A DNA stretch of 64,000 nucleotides from Luteolibacter luteus (GCF_012913485.1 NZ_CP051774.1:5456001-5520000), one strand, 5' to 3'. Shown: positions 17,486 through 26,116, numbered from the stretch's first letter. Translations and numbers: made by a program. Notes: generated by a model from the sequence alone, not told the origin.

Positions 17486-18397
17486 TCAAGCGCTGATGTT
17501 AGCCTTCAGATGTTCGATGCCCCAATCCGCGACCTTCGAGTAGTCGATGGGCTGCACCTTCGGGCTGTACTGGGCCACCATGTAGAGGCCCTTGAAACCG
17601 AGCTTTTCACAAAGCTGAACGCAGCGATCGAAGTCGTAGGAGACGTGCTGCATGGTCTTTTCGTCGAAGTCGACCATCTTGGCAGAGACGATGTAGGCGT
17701 GGGGTACAATCTTCTCCAGCTTCGCGAAGAGCTTGTCGTCAGGCGGGTAGTTGCCGAAGTCCGGCTCGGTATAAACACCGGACCCCTTCACGATCGCCAC
17801 GTGTTTGTCCGCGTCCATCTCGATCCCGAAGTGGTTCGCAGTGATGATGATCAGGTTCTTCTCCTTGGCCCTGGCATTGAGCTCCGTGAGCGACTTGATG
17901 CTCTGCTCGACCGAGCCCTTCGGGCTGCCGGGATTGATGCGGATGCAGCGCGAGCCGAGGAATGAGACGGCATCAATCCACTCGGAGACCGACTTCACGC
18001 TCTTCGCGCGCGCCTCTTCATCGGTGGAAGCCAAGTCGTAGGAAATGCGGTCGATCTGGACATTCACTAGCTCCGATCCTGCATCCTTGATCTTCCCTTT
18101 CAGCTTCTCCAGGTAATCGGGCTCGAGGGACTCGAAATGCTCGTTCCAGAACTCGATCTTGCGGATGCCGAAGCGGTCGCGGTGATGCTGCGGGACATCG
18201 AGCAAGGTGAGCTCGTTTTCAATCTTCTCCACGCCCTTCGGCTTGGTCTGCTGGAAACGATAGCGGAAAAGCAAGGTGCCTAGCGCGATGCGGTCCATCT
18301 TGTCACCGCCCTTTGCCTCTTGGGCGAAGAGGGTGGGTGCCATGGAGAAGCTCAGGGCCATGCCCGAGGTTTTTAAGACGAAGGATCGGCGATTCAT
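17486..18397 (-). CDS. Tat-exported sugar isomerase/epimerase-like TIM barrel
   Basis: A 303-residue protein with a twin-arginine leader (MNRRSFVLKTSGMALSFSMA, cleavage around FAQ|EA) followed by a xylose-isomerase-like TIM barrel (AP endonuclease family 2). Barrel strands include IRKIEFWNEHF, LVNVQIDRISYDLAS, SRCIRINPGSP, LIIITANHFGIEMDADK and AYIVSAKMVDFDEKT, with acidic/His residues in metal-ligand positions. Such Tat-exported proteins are frequent in Verrucomicrobia and usually sit with oxidoreductases or DUF1080 proteins. The substrate is unknown, but export together with the flanking PQQ dehydrogenase and DUF1080 genes points to periplasmic sugar chemistry. It is 14 bases downstream of the PQQ gene and five bases before the DUF1080 start. 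Confidence 0.87.
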   Translation of the reverse strand: MNRRSFVLKTSGMALSFSMAPTLFAQEAKGGDKMDRIALGTLLFRYRFQQTKPKGVEKIENELTLLDVPQHHRDRFGIRKIEFWNEHFESLEPDYLEKLKGKIKDAGSELVNVQIDRISYDLASTDEEARAKSVKSVSEWIDAVSFLGSRCIRINPGSPKGSVEQSIKSLTELNARAKEKNLIIITANHFGIEMDADKHVAIVKGSGVYTEPDFGNYPPDDKLFAKLEKIVPHAYIVSAKMVDFDEKTMQHVSYDFDRCVQLCEKLGFKGLYMVAQYSPKVQPIDYSKVADWGIEHLKANISA

Positions 18398-18411
18398 GAT
18401 CGGGGTTGTTT

Positions 18412-20592
18412 TCAGGATTCGGAGAGGGAGTAGACGATGTAGCCGGAGGGGATTTTTTTCGCGAGGTCCTTGTCGATGACCGGCCCCATGTCGCAGATGA
18501 CGAGGAATTGCTTCCCGCCTGCCTCATACATCGCGGGGAGGCCTTCGGGATTGCGGGGCAGGGGACTGCTCCAGAGCTTTTCCCCGGTCTCCGCGGCATA
18601 GGCGTAGACATGGCCATCGAGGCAGGTGGAGAAGATCAGGCCGGTGGATGTGACGACCATGCCTTTCCGCTGCGAGCCGATCGGCAGGCCCAGGTCCTTG
18701 CCTTCGGGGCGTGGGATCTTGCGGTCGTGGCCGAGCGGCGTGCGCCACTTGATAACCCCCTTGTTCAAGTCATAGGCGACCATCCACGACCACGGCGGAC
18801 CCTGCAGGTCGGAATGCTCCAGGCCATAGCCGGAGCTGTAATTCTGCACCGGACCGCCGACTCCGGATGGGTAGCGCCTTGGGGTCCGGTTTCGATCATT
18901 GCGGCGCTCGCGGTTGGACTGGGCCTCGGTCAGGTTCACGTTTCCACCGATGGCGGTGTAGATCTCAATGAGCGCCCGGTCCTCCAAGTGCGGGAAGCCA
19001 GGCATCACGCCCTTGCCTACGGCGATCGTATTGCTGAATTCCCCGAAGTTGAGCCGCTTGCCGACGTCCACCAAGGAAGGGACATTATCGCGGCCCTGCA
19101 TCTTCTCGCCATGGCAGGCACTGCAGTAGGTCATGTAGGGTGTCTGGCCTTCGGCGATGGCGACCGGTGGCACGATGCCGGCGGATACCTCCGGCACGGT
19201 CTCGCTGGGAAGCGCTTGCTCGGGCTTCAGGCGATACACCGAGGCATACTCCTGGGTGATGATGTAAACGAGGCCGCGTTCCGGATCGGCCGCGGTATTG
19301 CCGCGATTCGCGCCGCCCACGGCACCCGGCACCGCGATCGTCTCGTATTGATCCGAGAGCGGTTCGTAGAGGCCCACCTTTGCCGCGGCGAAGCGCTTCC
19401 TCCATTGCTCTTTCTTCTCGGCGGAGAAGTAAGGATTCAGGTCGTCGATGCTCAGCGAGTGGCGCGTAAAAGGCGGAACGACGGTCGGAAATGGCTGTGT
19501 GGGCCATGACTTCTCGCCCGGCATGGTGCTCTGCGGGACCGGGCGTTCCTCAATCGGCCACAGCGGTTTGCCGGTGAGGCGCTCGAAGACATAGAGGAAG
19601 CCTTGCTTTCCCGCGACGGCGACGGCTTCGACCCGCTTCCCATCATGATCGACTGTGATCAATTGGGGGGCCGAGCAGAAATCGTAGTCCCACAGATCAT
19701 GGTGCACGGCTTGGAAATGCCAGAGCCGCTTTCCGGTGCGCGCATCGAGAGCCAGAATACAGTTCCCGAAGAGGCCTTCCCCGATGCGGTCCGCACCATA
19801 GTAATCGTAGGTGGGTGATCCCAGAGGCACGAAGGCGATGCCGTGCTTCTCATCGATGGTGATCTCTCCCCAGCAGTTCACACCGCCGATGTATTTATAG
19901 GCATCGGCAGGCCAGGTCTCGTAGCCATACTCGCCGGGCTGGGGGATCGTGTGAAAGGTCCACGCCAGCTTCCCGGTGACGACGTCATAGGCGCGCACAT
20001 GCCCGGGTGCGGTAAAGTAGCCCTCTCCGGGAGATGAGCCGAGCACGATGAGATTCTCAAAGATCTGTCCGGGTGTGGTGCTCTGCACGCGATTGATCGC
20101 GGTGGGATCTCTTCCCAGCCCCTCCTTCAGCGAGGTGGATCCATTGTCGCCAAAGCTGGAGATGGTTTCACCGGTCCGGGCATCAATCGCCTCCAACATA
20201 TTCCGGCGGCAGATTAGCAGGCGGCGATCCTTGCGATCCTTGCTCTCCCAGTAGTTGAGGCCGGTCTTGATGATCCCGTTCATGCCGGGGCGCGACCAGA
20301 TCTCCTTGCCCGTGGCGGCGTCAAGGGCGACGAGCGATTCTTCCTTTCCGAGCAGATACATCACCCCATCCACGATGAGGGGATTGAACATGTAAGGGGC
20401 ATCGCCGGCGGCGTAGGTCCATGCCACCTCCAGCTTCCCGACGTTTTCCGGCGTGACCTGTTTCAGATCGACGTACTTCGATTGATCCGCGCGGCCGCCA
20501 TACTGGTGCCATGGTTGCTCCTTGGCTGGCTTGCCGTCTTGGGCAAGCGCCGTTCCATAGGTCAAAATCGTGATGTAAAGCAGGCAACGCAC
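18412..20592 (-). CDS. Exported PQQ-dependent dehydrogenase with inserted cytochrome c domain
   Basis: A 726-residue quinoprotein. Signal peptide MRCLLYITILTYGTALA. The N-terminal propeller carries the tryptophan-docking repeats LVALDAATGKEIWS, VRAYDVVTGKLAWTF and ILALDARTGKRLWHF, and the active-site region HHDLWDYDFCSAPQL. A cytochrome c domain is inserted at about 480-550, with CSACH at 490-494 and a likely axial Met530 (GKGVMPGF); a final propeller blade (YAYAAETGEKLW) follows. This order resembles quinate/glucose-type membrane or soluble PQQ dehydrogenases with an internal heme. It would pass electrons from an oxidised sugar or alcohol to the respiratory chain. The start codon is GTG. It is the first gene of the operon with the TIM barrel and DUF1080 genes. 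PQQ synthesis genes are not in the window. Confidence 0.9.
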   Translation of the reverse strand: MRCLLYITILTYGTALAQDGKPAKEQPWHQYGGRADQSKYVDLKQVTPENVGKLEVAWTYAAGDAPYMFNPLIVDGVMYLLGKEESLVALDAATGKEIWSRPGMNGIIKTGLNYWESKDRKDRRLLICRRNMLEAIDARTGETISSFGDNGSTSLKEGLGRDPTAINRVQSTTPGQIFENLIVLGSSPGEGYFTAPGHVRAYDVVTGKLAWTFHTIPQPGEYGYETWPADAYKYIGGVNCWGEITIDEKHGIAFVPLGSPTYDYYGADRIGEGLFGNCILALDARTGKRLWHFQAVHHDLWDYDFCSAPQLITVDHDGKRVEAVAVAGKQGFLYVFERLTGKPLWPIEERPVPQSTMPGEKSWPTQPFPTVVPPFTRHSLSIDDLNPYFSAEKKEQWRKRFAAAKVGLYEPLSDQYETIAVPGAVGGANRGNTAADPERGLVYIITQEYASVYRLKPEQALPSETVPEVSAGIVPPVAIAEGQTPYMTYCSACHGEKMQGRDNVPSLVDVGKRLNFGEFSNTIAVGKGVMPGFPHLEDRALIEIYTAIGGNVNLTEAQSNRERRNDRNRTPRRYPSGVGGPVQNYSSGYGLEHSDLQGPPWSWMVAYDLNKGVIKWRTPLGHDRKIPRPEGKDLGLPIGSQRKGMVVTSTGLIFSTCLDGHVYAYAAETGEKLWSSPLPRNPEGLPAMYEAGGKQFLVICDMGPVIDKDLAKKIPSGYIVYSLSES

Positions 20593-20700
20593 ATGGGGGC
20601 TACGACCTTGCTTTCACCTTTTTTCAGGGCTGACAAAGCACCGCGGATGACACGCGGTGAGGAAGAAAGATGGAATAATCGGCCTGCGTTTCCGTAGGGG

Positions 20701-21453
20701 CTAAATCGGAGTGCCTAGGCGACGGATCGGGAAGACGTCGACATCGACCTGATCTGCCCAAAGCATCGATTCTGGTATAGCGTTTGGCTCGATCAGGCCA
20801 TTCCACTTGATGGGCAGGCTGGACCACTTTTCACAGGTGGCAGGGGCCCATCGATAGGGGGCGTGATGGACCCTTCCGCTGAAGAGTTGGTCATGCCTGT
20901 CCCCGGAAAAGAGGACATAGCGTTCGAGCAGGAAAAACTGCTCCGAGCCAGGTTCTGCGATGGCCAGATCACCCTTCGGTCCGTAGTGGAAGACAGCATC
21001 GCCCTCCTCTCCATCGCGACGGCAGTGATAGGTGGTCGCCGCGATGGTGCCGCCGCTGTGCATGCGAGCGTGGTGGTAGGGGAGGAAGAAGAGATTCCTC
21101 GCGAGGGTGACGGCGACGGGTTGATTGCAATCGAGCGAGAGGAACCACACCCCGGGTGTGCCTTCTTCATCATGTACGTAGATGCGGACATTCAGCTCAA
21201 GGAACCATGAGAGCCACGGAACGGCGGGCAGATAGGTGGGCCGGATGCGCTCCATGAAAAAGGGCACAACGCCGATCCACGCGGTGCCTTCATGCAGATC
21301 GAGGTGTAGGCCACGAGGAAGAAGAGGCCTGAGCAGATCCGGATCCGCCCGCCAATGCAGGAAGAGCAGGCGCGACCAGCGCTGCTTCATCACGGGACGT
21401 CCTGGAGGACGTTCACGTGCGGCAAGCCGCTGGTCGAGGTTGGGCGGAAGCAT
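20701..21453 (-). CDS. DUF2071 (YqjF-like) family protein
   Basis: A 250-residue protein of the DUF2071 family, shown by VMKQRWSRLLFLHWRADPDLLRPLLP, GTAWIGVVPFFMERIRP, LELNVRIYVHDEEGTPGVWF, LFFLPYHHARM and the C-terminal VDVDVFPIRRL. Its biochemical role is unknown. The frame is open to an ATG at 21549, but the extra 32 residues look unlike the family and would overlap the start of the divergent gene, so I prefer ATG 21453, which gives the usual length. It is upstream of, and on the same strand as, the PQQ operon (108-base gap). Confidence 0.8.
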   Translation of the reverse strand: MLPPNLDQRLAARERPPGRPVMKQRWSRLLFLHWRADPDLLRPLLPRGLHLDLHEGTAWIGVVPFFMERIRPTYLPAVPWLSWFLELNVRIYVHDEEGTPGVWFLSLDCNQPVAVTLARNLFFLPYHHARMHSGGTIAATTYHCRRDGEEGDAVFHYGPKGDLAIAEPGSEQFFLLERYVLFSGDRHDQLFSGRVHHAPYRWAPATCEKWSSLPIKWNGLIEPNAIPESMLWADQVDVDVFPIRRLGTPI

Positions 21454-21547
21454 CTCAGGAAAGATTGCGGGAAAATCGCCCCGGGTCGATTCCGGGGAGG
21501 GCTGAAACTCGAAATTCACGATCGGATCGCCGCGTAGCTTCCTGCCC

Positions 21548-23887
21548 ATGAGGTTTCTCTGTTGTTGGATAATCGCACTCTTTTCGACGGCTCTCTGCCG
21601 GGCGGAGAGCCCTCGCGAATTGCCGATGGGGCCGGAGACCGCGCCCTTGCCCGCGTCGCATTTTCCGAGCGCGGCTCATGCCGTGGTCTGGAGAAACTGG
21701 ACCTTGGTTCCTCCTGCCAAGCTGGCGGAAATCCTGGAATCCACCGAAAGCGAGGTCGTTTCCGCAGCGGTGTCCATGGGCTTGCCTGCGGAGGCCTCCG
21801 TTTCCCCGGAGTGGGCGCGGCGCGGCTACATCACGCTGCTGAGGAGGAACTGGCACCTGCTCCCCTACGAGCAATTGCTTCCTCTGTTAGGGATGAGCCA
21901 GGACCAACTGGCCTTTTCACTCCGGGAGGACGATTTCCTTTTCATCAAGCTCGGCAGCCGCAAGCCGCGCTGCCCTCACGTCACGATGCCAGTTCGCACG
22001 GAAGAGATCCGGGCGGCTGAAGGTAGGATCGGTCGCTTGGTGAAGGAGCGCTTCGGAGCTTTGGGGGAAGTCTCCGGAGAAGCGCCGTTCTCTTTTATTC
22101 ACGAACTCAGCCAACTCCCAGCTTCGGGCATGGCCAAGCCTACAGGCGATTGGCGGAAGGCTCCTCCGCGAATCATCTATTCGTACTTCGCGACCTTTGG
22201 CGATCCGCTTGCGGATGGCGCGCCGGATCCCTTTCCGGATGGATTGCTCGCCCGCTTGGCTGCGGAAGGGGTGAACGGCGTCTGGCTTCATGCCGTGCTG
22301 CAACAACTCGCTCCCGGCGGTCCCGATTTCCCGGATTTTGGCCGTGGAAGCGAAGGTCGGCTCGAGAATCTCAAGAGGCTGGTGGACCGCGCGGGCGCAC
22401 AGGGAATCGCGATCTATCTTTACCTGAATGAGCCCCGCGCAATGCCCGCGGAGTTCTATGCGAAGCGTCCGGAAATGGCGGGCGTCACGGATGGAGATCA
22501 TCGCGCGCTGTGCACCAGCGATCCCAAGGTGCGCCGCTGGCTGGAGGATGCCAGTGCCCATGTCTTCACAAAGGTTCCAAGTCTCGGTGGCGTGATCACC
22601 ATTTCCGGTTCCGAAAATCTAACCCACTGTGCTTCCCACGGTCGTCAGCAAGAGTGTCCGCGCTGTGGCAAGCGCGACGCTGACGAGATCACGGCGGAGG
22701 CGAATGCCGTCTTGGCCGCAGGCGTGCATCGTGCCGCGCCGGATGCCCGCTTCATTGTCTGGGATTGGGGATGGCATGGGCATGGTGAAGCACCCGGCGT
22801 GATTTCCCGCCTGCCGAAGGATGTCTGGCTGCAATCTGTCAGCGAGTGGCAGGTCCCCTTCAACCGCGGAGGAATCGACGGCACGGTAGGGGAGTATTCG
22901 CTATCGGTCGTCGGTCCCGGCTCCCGGGCGAAAAAGCATTGGGAATGGGCTCGCCAGGCAGGACTGAAGACCTCGGCGAAGCTCCAGCTCAACAACACTT
23001 GGGAGCTTGCTCCGGTCCCATGGCTGCCGGTGCTTGATCTGGTGGCACGGCACTGCGAAAATGTGGGGAAGGAAAAGGTCGATGGGCTCCTGCTTTCGTG
23101 GTCCCTTGGCGGGCATCCCTCGCCGAACCTGCAGGTGGCACGACGTTTCTTCAGCGGTCAGGGCGAAGTTCTCCCGCCGGTGGATGATGTGCTAACGGCG
23201 GTGGCGGTGGACCGCTATGGAGCAGAGGCGGGTCCCTGGGTGCGTGAGGCATGGGCAGCTTTCAGCAGGGCATTCTCGGAGTATCCCTATTGTGGGTCGG
23301 TGATCTATCAAGGTCCCCAGCATGTGGGTCCTGCCAATCTTCCTCTCCTCACACCGAGCGGACTGCCTTCCAGTATGGTGGGCTTTCCCTATGATGATCT
23401 CGATGGGTGGCGTGGACCCTATCCACCGGAGATTCTTGCCTCACAGTTTGAGAAGGTGGCCACCGGCTGGGCGGCAGGCATCGCGAAAATGGACGAGGCT
23501 ATTCGGGCGGCGAGCGCTGCAGATGCATCGCTTCAGGCAGCGTTGTTGGAAGACAAACGGCTCGCGGAAGCGGCGGGGTGCTACCTTTCATCCGCAGCAG
23601 TTCAGGTGCGTTATCTCATGGCGCGCTCGCGATGGCTGGCCGCAGATGACCCGGAAGAGAAAGACAAGGCGCGCCGTGAGATGCTCGGGCATCTGGCCCG
23701 CTGGGGCGGGGAAGCGCGCAAGCTTTACCCGCTTGCAAAAGCCGATAGCCGCATCGGCTTCGAGGCCTCAAATCATTATTTCTCGATCCCTCAGGATTTG
23801 GTCGAGACGGTGATCGCGGTGGAGTGGGCGAGCAATCAGCTCTCTTCCTCCGAAGATGCCAAGGCTGCCCCGCACCAAGGGCAGTAA
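21548..23887 (+). CDS. Large secreted TIM-barrel-like protein, possible glycoside hydrolase relative
   Basis: A 779-residue exported protein (signal peptide MRFLCCWIIALFSTALCRA). Residues about 45-150 hold an N-terminal module with two similar lines, VVWRNWTLVPPAKLAEIL and LLRRNWHLLPYEQLLPLLG. The middle (about 205-520) reads like a TIM barrel: GVNGVWLHAVLQQL, GIAIYLYLNEPRAMP, GGVITISGSENLTHC, ARFIVWDWGWHGHG, DVWLQSVSEW and DGLLLSWSLGGHPSPN. A metal-site-like Cys cluster is present (HCASHG...CPRCGKRD). The C-terminus is helical. The sequence has features of family-20-like or DUF4838-like glycosidases, but I cannot name the family securely. It is in a carbohydrate neighbourhood and overlaps the end of the convergent gene at 23836. 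Confidence 0.75.
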   Translation: MRFLCCWIIALFSTALCRAESPRELPMGPETAPLPASHFPSAAHAVVWRNWTLVPPAKLAEILESTESEVVSAAVSMGLPAEASVSPEWARRGYITLLRRNWHLLPYEQLLPLLGMSQDQLAFSLREDDFLFIKLGSRKPRCPHVTMPVRTEEIRAAEGRIGRLVKERFGALGEVSGEAPFSFIHELSQLPASGMAKPTGDWRKAPPRIIYSYFATFGDPLADGAPDPFPDGLLARLAAEGVNGVWLHAVLQQLAPGGPDFPDFGRGSEGRLENLKRLVDRAGAQGIAIYLYLNEPRAMPAEFYAKRPEMAGVTDGDHRALCTSDPKVRRWLEDASAHVFTKVPSLGGVITISGSENLTHCASHGRQQECPRCGKRDADEITAEANAVLAAGVHRAAPDARFIVWDWGWHGHGEAPGVISRLPKDVWLQSVSEWQVPFNRGGIDGTVGEYSLSVVGPGSRAKKHWEWARQAGLKTSAKLQLNNTWELAPVPWLPVLDLVARHCENVGKEKVDGLLLSWSLGGHPSPNLQVARRFFSGQGEVLPPVDDVLTAVAVDRYGAEAGPWVREAWAAFSRAFSEYPYCGSVIYQGPQHVGPANLPLLTPSGLPSSMVGFPYDDLDGWRGPYPPEILASQFEKVATGWAAGIAKMDEAIRAASAADASLQAALLEDKRLAEAAGCYLSSAAVQVRYLMARSRWLAADDPEEKDKARREMLGHLARWGGEARKLYPLAKADSRIGFEASNHYFSIPQDLVETVIAVEWASNQLSSSEDAKAAPHQGQ

Positions 23888-24051
23888 TCGATGCCGATCA
23901 CGGAGGAGCCACCGTCGTGAACGATGAGCCCGTATCCGTCGGATCGGGTGGAATAATGGATCAAGGCATCCGGACAGTTGAAACGGTCCGGATGCTTTTC
24001 ACAGGTGCTTTCGATCGCTGCGACCATTCTTGCACAGCAATGTGTCTTCAT
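23836..24051 (-). CDS. Small Cys-rich protein (DUF6980-like)
   Basis: A 71-residue protein starting MKTHCCARMVAAIESTCEKH, with the central GYGLIVHDGGSSVIGIDYCPWCGAAL. The CC, C, C and CPWC cysteines suggest a small zinc-binding fold of the DUF6980 type; function unknown. The ATG at 24051 lies 11 bases after the stop of the upstream isomerase gene, so it may be its co-transcribed partner. Its last 52 bases overlap, in the opposite direction, the end of the secreted protein gene. Confidence 0.7.
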   Translation of the reverse strand: MKTHCCARMVAAIESTCEKHPDRFNCPDALIHYSTRSDGYGLIVHDGGSSVIGIDYCPWCGAALASSEEES

Positions 24052-24062
24052 GGCCCCGGGTG

Positions 24063-24929
24063 TCAGAGTGCGGCGATGATCTGGTCCATGCGCTTGCCGT
24101 AGTCCACGTAGCTGTCGAAGCACTGCTGCCAATCGACCTGCGATTGATCCTTCACGTGGAAGACGGTTGCGACATGGGGCTCGATCGCTACCCAGCCGTC
24201 GTAGCCGCGCGATTTCGCATCGGCGAGGATCTCCGGGATTTTCGCGTCGCCTTCGCCGGGCATGGTGTAGATTGGCTCCACGCCATCGCTTGGCGGGCTG
24301 ATGCAGTCCTTGATGTGGATGTGGACGACGTGGTCGCGGACCTTCGTCCAGAACTCCCAGGGATCTTGCCATGGGGATGGCTCGGGCTTCGAGCGATCGC
24401 GTTGGAAGAGCGGATTGCCGGTATCGAAGACGAGCTTCAGGCCAGGGACTTCCTCGATCAGCCGCAAGGTGTGCTCCGGGGAGAAGCCGCCCCAGTTCAT
24501 GCAGTTCTCATGGATGGCGGTCAGGCCGGCATCGTCGAAACGCTTCACGATTTCCCGCAGGCGGCGGAAGCGCTCCTGCTCCTGCTGGTCTTCACCCCAA
24601 GCTTCCTGCGCGTAGGACATCACGCGGATGAGCTGTGTGTTCAGCCGCTTCATGCGCGGGATGGCACGCTCGATCTCCGCGAGGGTGATGTCGAAGTCAC
24701 TGCTGATCTTCTTGCCCCAATTCGCGATCAGGGAGCCGAACTCCGGGACTTGGATGCCCTCGGCATCGAGTCGGTCGGCCACGGCATCGAACTTCTCCTG
24801 CGGGAGTTCGTGGAGGTTCACGCCATCCACCATGCGGCAGGAAATGGCGGACCATCCGAGCTCCTTCGTCGCGCGGATCTGGGTATCGAGATCACGGCCT
24901 GCTTCGTCGGCGAATCCGGTGAGTTTCAT
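24063..24929 (-). CDS. Sugar phosphate isomerase/epimerase-like TIM barrel
   Basis: A 288-residue cytoplasmic xylose-isomerase-like barrel. It starts MKLTGFADEAGRDLDTQIRA, and putative metal ligands occur in TAIHENCMNWGGF (Glu), LVFDTGNPLF (Asp), HIHIKDC (His) and GWVAIEPHV (Glu), the normal spacing for the AP-endonuclease-2 family. The EIPEILADAKSRGYDG segment precedes the last ligand. It is 18 bases downstream of the Gfo/Idh/MocA gene, so it probably acts on that enzyme's product or substrate. The exact reaction (isomerase, epimerase or eliminase) cannot be told. Confidence 0.9.
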   Translation of the reverse strand: MKLTGFADEAGRDLDTQIRATKELGWSAISCRMVDGVNLHELPQEKFDAVADRLDAEGIQVPEFGSLIANWGKKISSDFDITLAEIERAIPRMKRLNTQLIRVMSYAQEAWGEDQQEQERFRRLREIVKRFDDAGLTAIHENCMNWGGFSPEHTLRLIEEVPGLKLVFDTGNPLFQRDRSKPEPSPWQDPWEFWTKVRDHVVHIHIKDCISPPSDGVEPIYTMPGEGDAKIPEILADAKSRGYDGWVAIEPHVATVFHVKDQSQVDWQQCFDSYVDYGKRMDQIIAAL

Positions 24930-24947
24930 GGAAGGGGCGGGCGCGTG

Positions 24948-25991
24948 TTAGAGTTCGATCTTCTTGCCGCCGTTCTGGGCGCTCTCGTAGATGGCGCGGA
25001 TCACGGCCACTGGCTTGCGTGCCTCGTTGGCGGAGACGGTGGGTTCGCGGCCTTCCTTGATGGCGTTCACGACTTCCTCGAAGTTGCGCTGGTGTTGGTA
25101 GAAGTTGATAGCCTTGGGATCGTTGGCACCAAGTCCCGCGCCCTGGCCCTTCATGAGGGTCGAGCGGATTTCGGCATCCTCCGGCTTCTCATGCATGAAG
25201 TCCCAGAGCTCGAAGGCTTCGTCCGCGAGGAAGACGGAGCCTTCCGTGCCGCAGAGCTGGACCCGGGCCGGGTGGCCGTCCTTCGACCAGGTGCAGGTGG
25301 AGCCTTCGATCACGCCGCGTGCGCCATTCTCGAACTCGACGATGGCGACCGCGATGTCTTCCACTTCGATGTCGGTGTGAGCGAGGCAAGCGGTGTTTGC
25401 TTGGACAGACTTGATCGGTCCGGCGAGGTAGATCAGGGCATCGATGGTGTGGATCGATTGGTTCATCAGCGCGCCGCCGCCATCGAGAGCCCAGGTGCCA
25501 CGCCATGCGGCGGAATCGTAGTAGGCTTGGTCGCGATACCACTTCACATAGCAGGAGGCGGAGGTGAGTTTGCCGAAGCGGCCTTCATCGGCAGCCTTCT
25601 TGAAGGCGTCCATGCCGGGGTGGAAGCGGCGGTTCAGCACGGCGGCGATGGTCTTGCCGTTGGCCTTGGCAGCGGCGATCTGCTGGTCGATGCGCTCCAC
25701 GGTGACTTCCAGCGGCTTTTCGCAGATCACGTGCTTGCCGGCATTCAGCGCGGCGAGGGAGGGCTCGAGGTGCGAGCCGGAAGGGGTGCCGATGGTGACA
25801 ATCTCCAGTTCGGGGTCGGCGAGGAAAGCGGCCATGTCGGAGTAGGCCTTCGCGCCGTATTCGGTGGCGAGTTTCTCGGCGGCCTCAGCGCGAAGGTCGA
25901 AGACGGAGTGGAGCTCGCCTCCGGTCATGGCGGTGATGGCCTTGGCGTGGAAGTGGCCGATCATGCCGGCACCGATGATTCCGAATTTCAT
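24948..25991 (-). CDS. Gfo/Idh/MocA family oxidoreductase
   Basis: A 347-residue NAD(P)-dependent oxidoreductase. The N-terminal Rossmann domain opens with MKFGIIGAGMIGHFHAKAI, then the cofactor/substrate loop GKHVICEKPLEVT with the conserved EKP lysine. The C-terminal alpha/beta domain has ALDGGGALMNQSIHTIDAL with the catalytic DxxxH pattern. There is no Tat leader, so it is cytoplasmic. Members oxidise or reduce sugar and inositol derivatives, often at C3. It is the first gene of a minus-strand unit (this gene, the isomerase at 24063, the DUF6980-like gene) and divergent from the MFS transporter. Confidence 0.93.
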   Translation of the reverse strand: MKFGIIGAGMIGHFHAKAITAMTGGELHSVFDLRAEAAEKLATEYGAKAYSDMAAFLADPELEIVTIGTPSGSHLEPSLAALNAGKHVICEKPLEVTVERIDQQIAAAKANGKTIAAVLNRRFHPGMDAFKKAADEGRFGKLTSASCYVKWYRDQAYYDSAAWRGTWALDGGGALMNQSIHTIDALIYLAGPIKSVQANTACLAHTDIEVEDIAVAIVEFENGARGVIEGSTCTWSKDGHPARVQLCGTEGSVFLADEAFELWDFMHEKPEDAEIRSTLMKGQGAGLGANDPKAINFYQHQRNFEEVVNAIKEGREPTVSANEARKPVAVIRAIYESAQNGGKKIEL

Positions 25992-26081
25992 TGTCTGTAA
26001 AGTGGAGCAGGGTTTGGAAAACGGGCCCTCTCGGGCAGGGAAGAGCAGAGTCGAAAGCAGGGGATTTTGCCAAGCCTTTTG

Positions 26082-26092
26082 TTGTATGACAA
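26082..26092. promoter_or_regulatory. GntR/FadR-type operator candidate
   Basis: TTGTATGACAA fits the FadR-subfamily pattern TnGTnnnACnA exactly, in the divergent gap between the Gfo/Idh/MocA unit and the MFS gene. No GntR gene is in the window. Confidence 0.4.
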
Positions 26093-26102
26093 GATGCCAG
26101 CG

Positions 26103-26116
26103 GAGCTTGAAAGCTC
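26103..26116. promoter_or_regulatory. Second inverted repeat in the same divergent gap
   Basis: GAGCTT (26103-26108) and AAGCTC (26111-26116) are perfect inverted arms with a 2-base centre, 10 bases from the candidate GntR-type site. Confidence 0.3.

Noticed and set aside
21454..21549. Upstream ATG for the DUF2071 gene whose start codon would overlap the divergent ATG at 21548 (CATG)
   Set aside because: The added 32 residues do not look like the family, and ATG 21453 gives normal length and leaves room for promoters.
24030..26000. 656-codon + strand open frame over the isomerase and Gfo/Idh genes
   Set aside because: It covers two clear minus-strand genes and reads as a low-motif, His/Asp/Gly-rich antisense translation.
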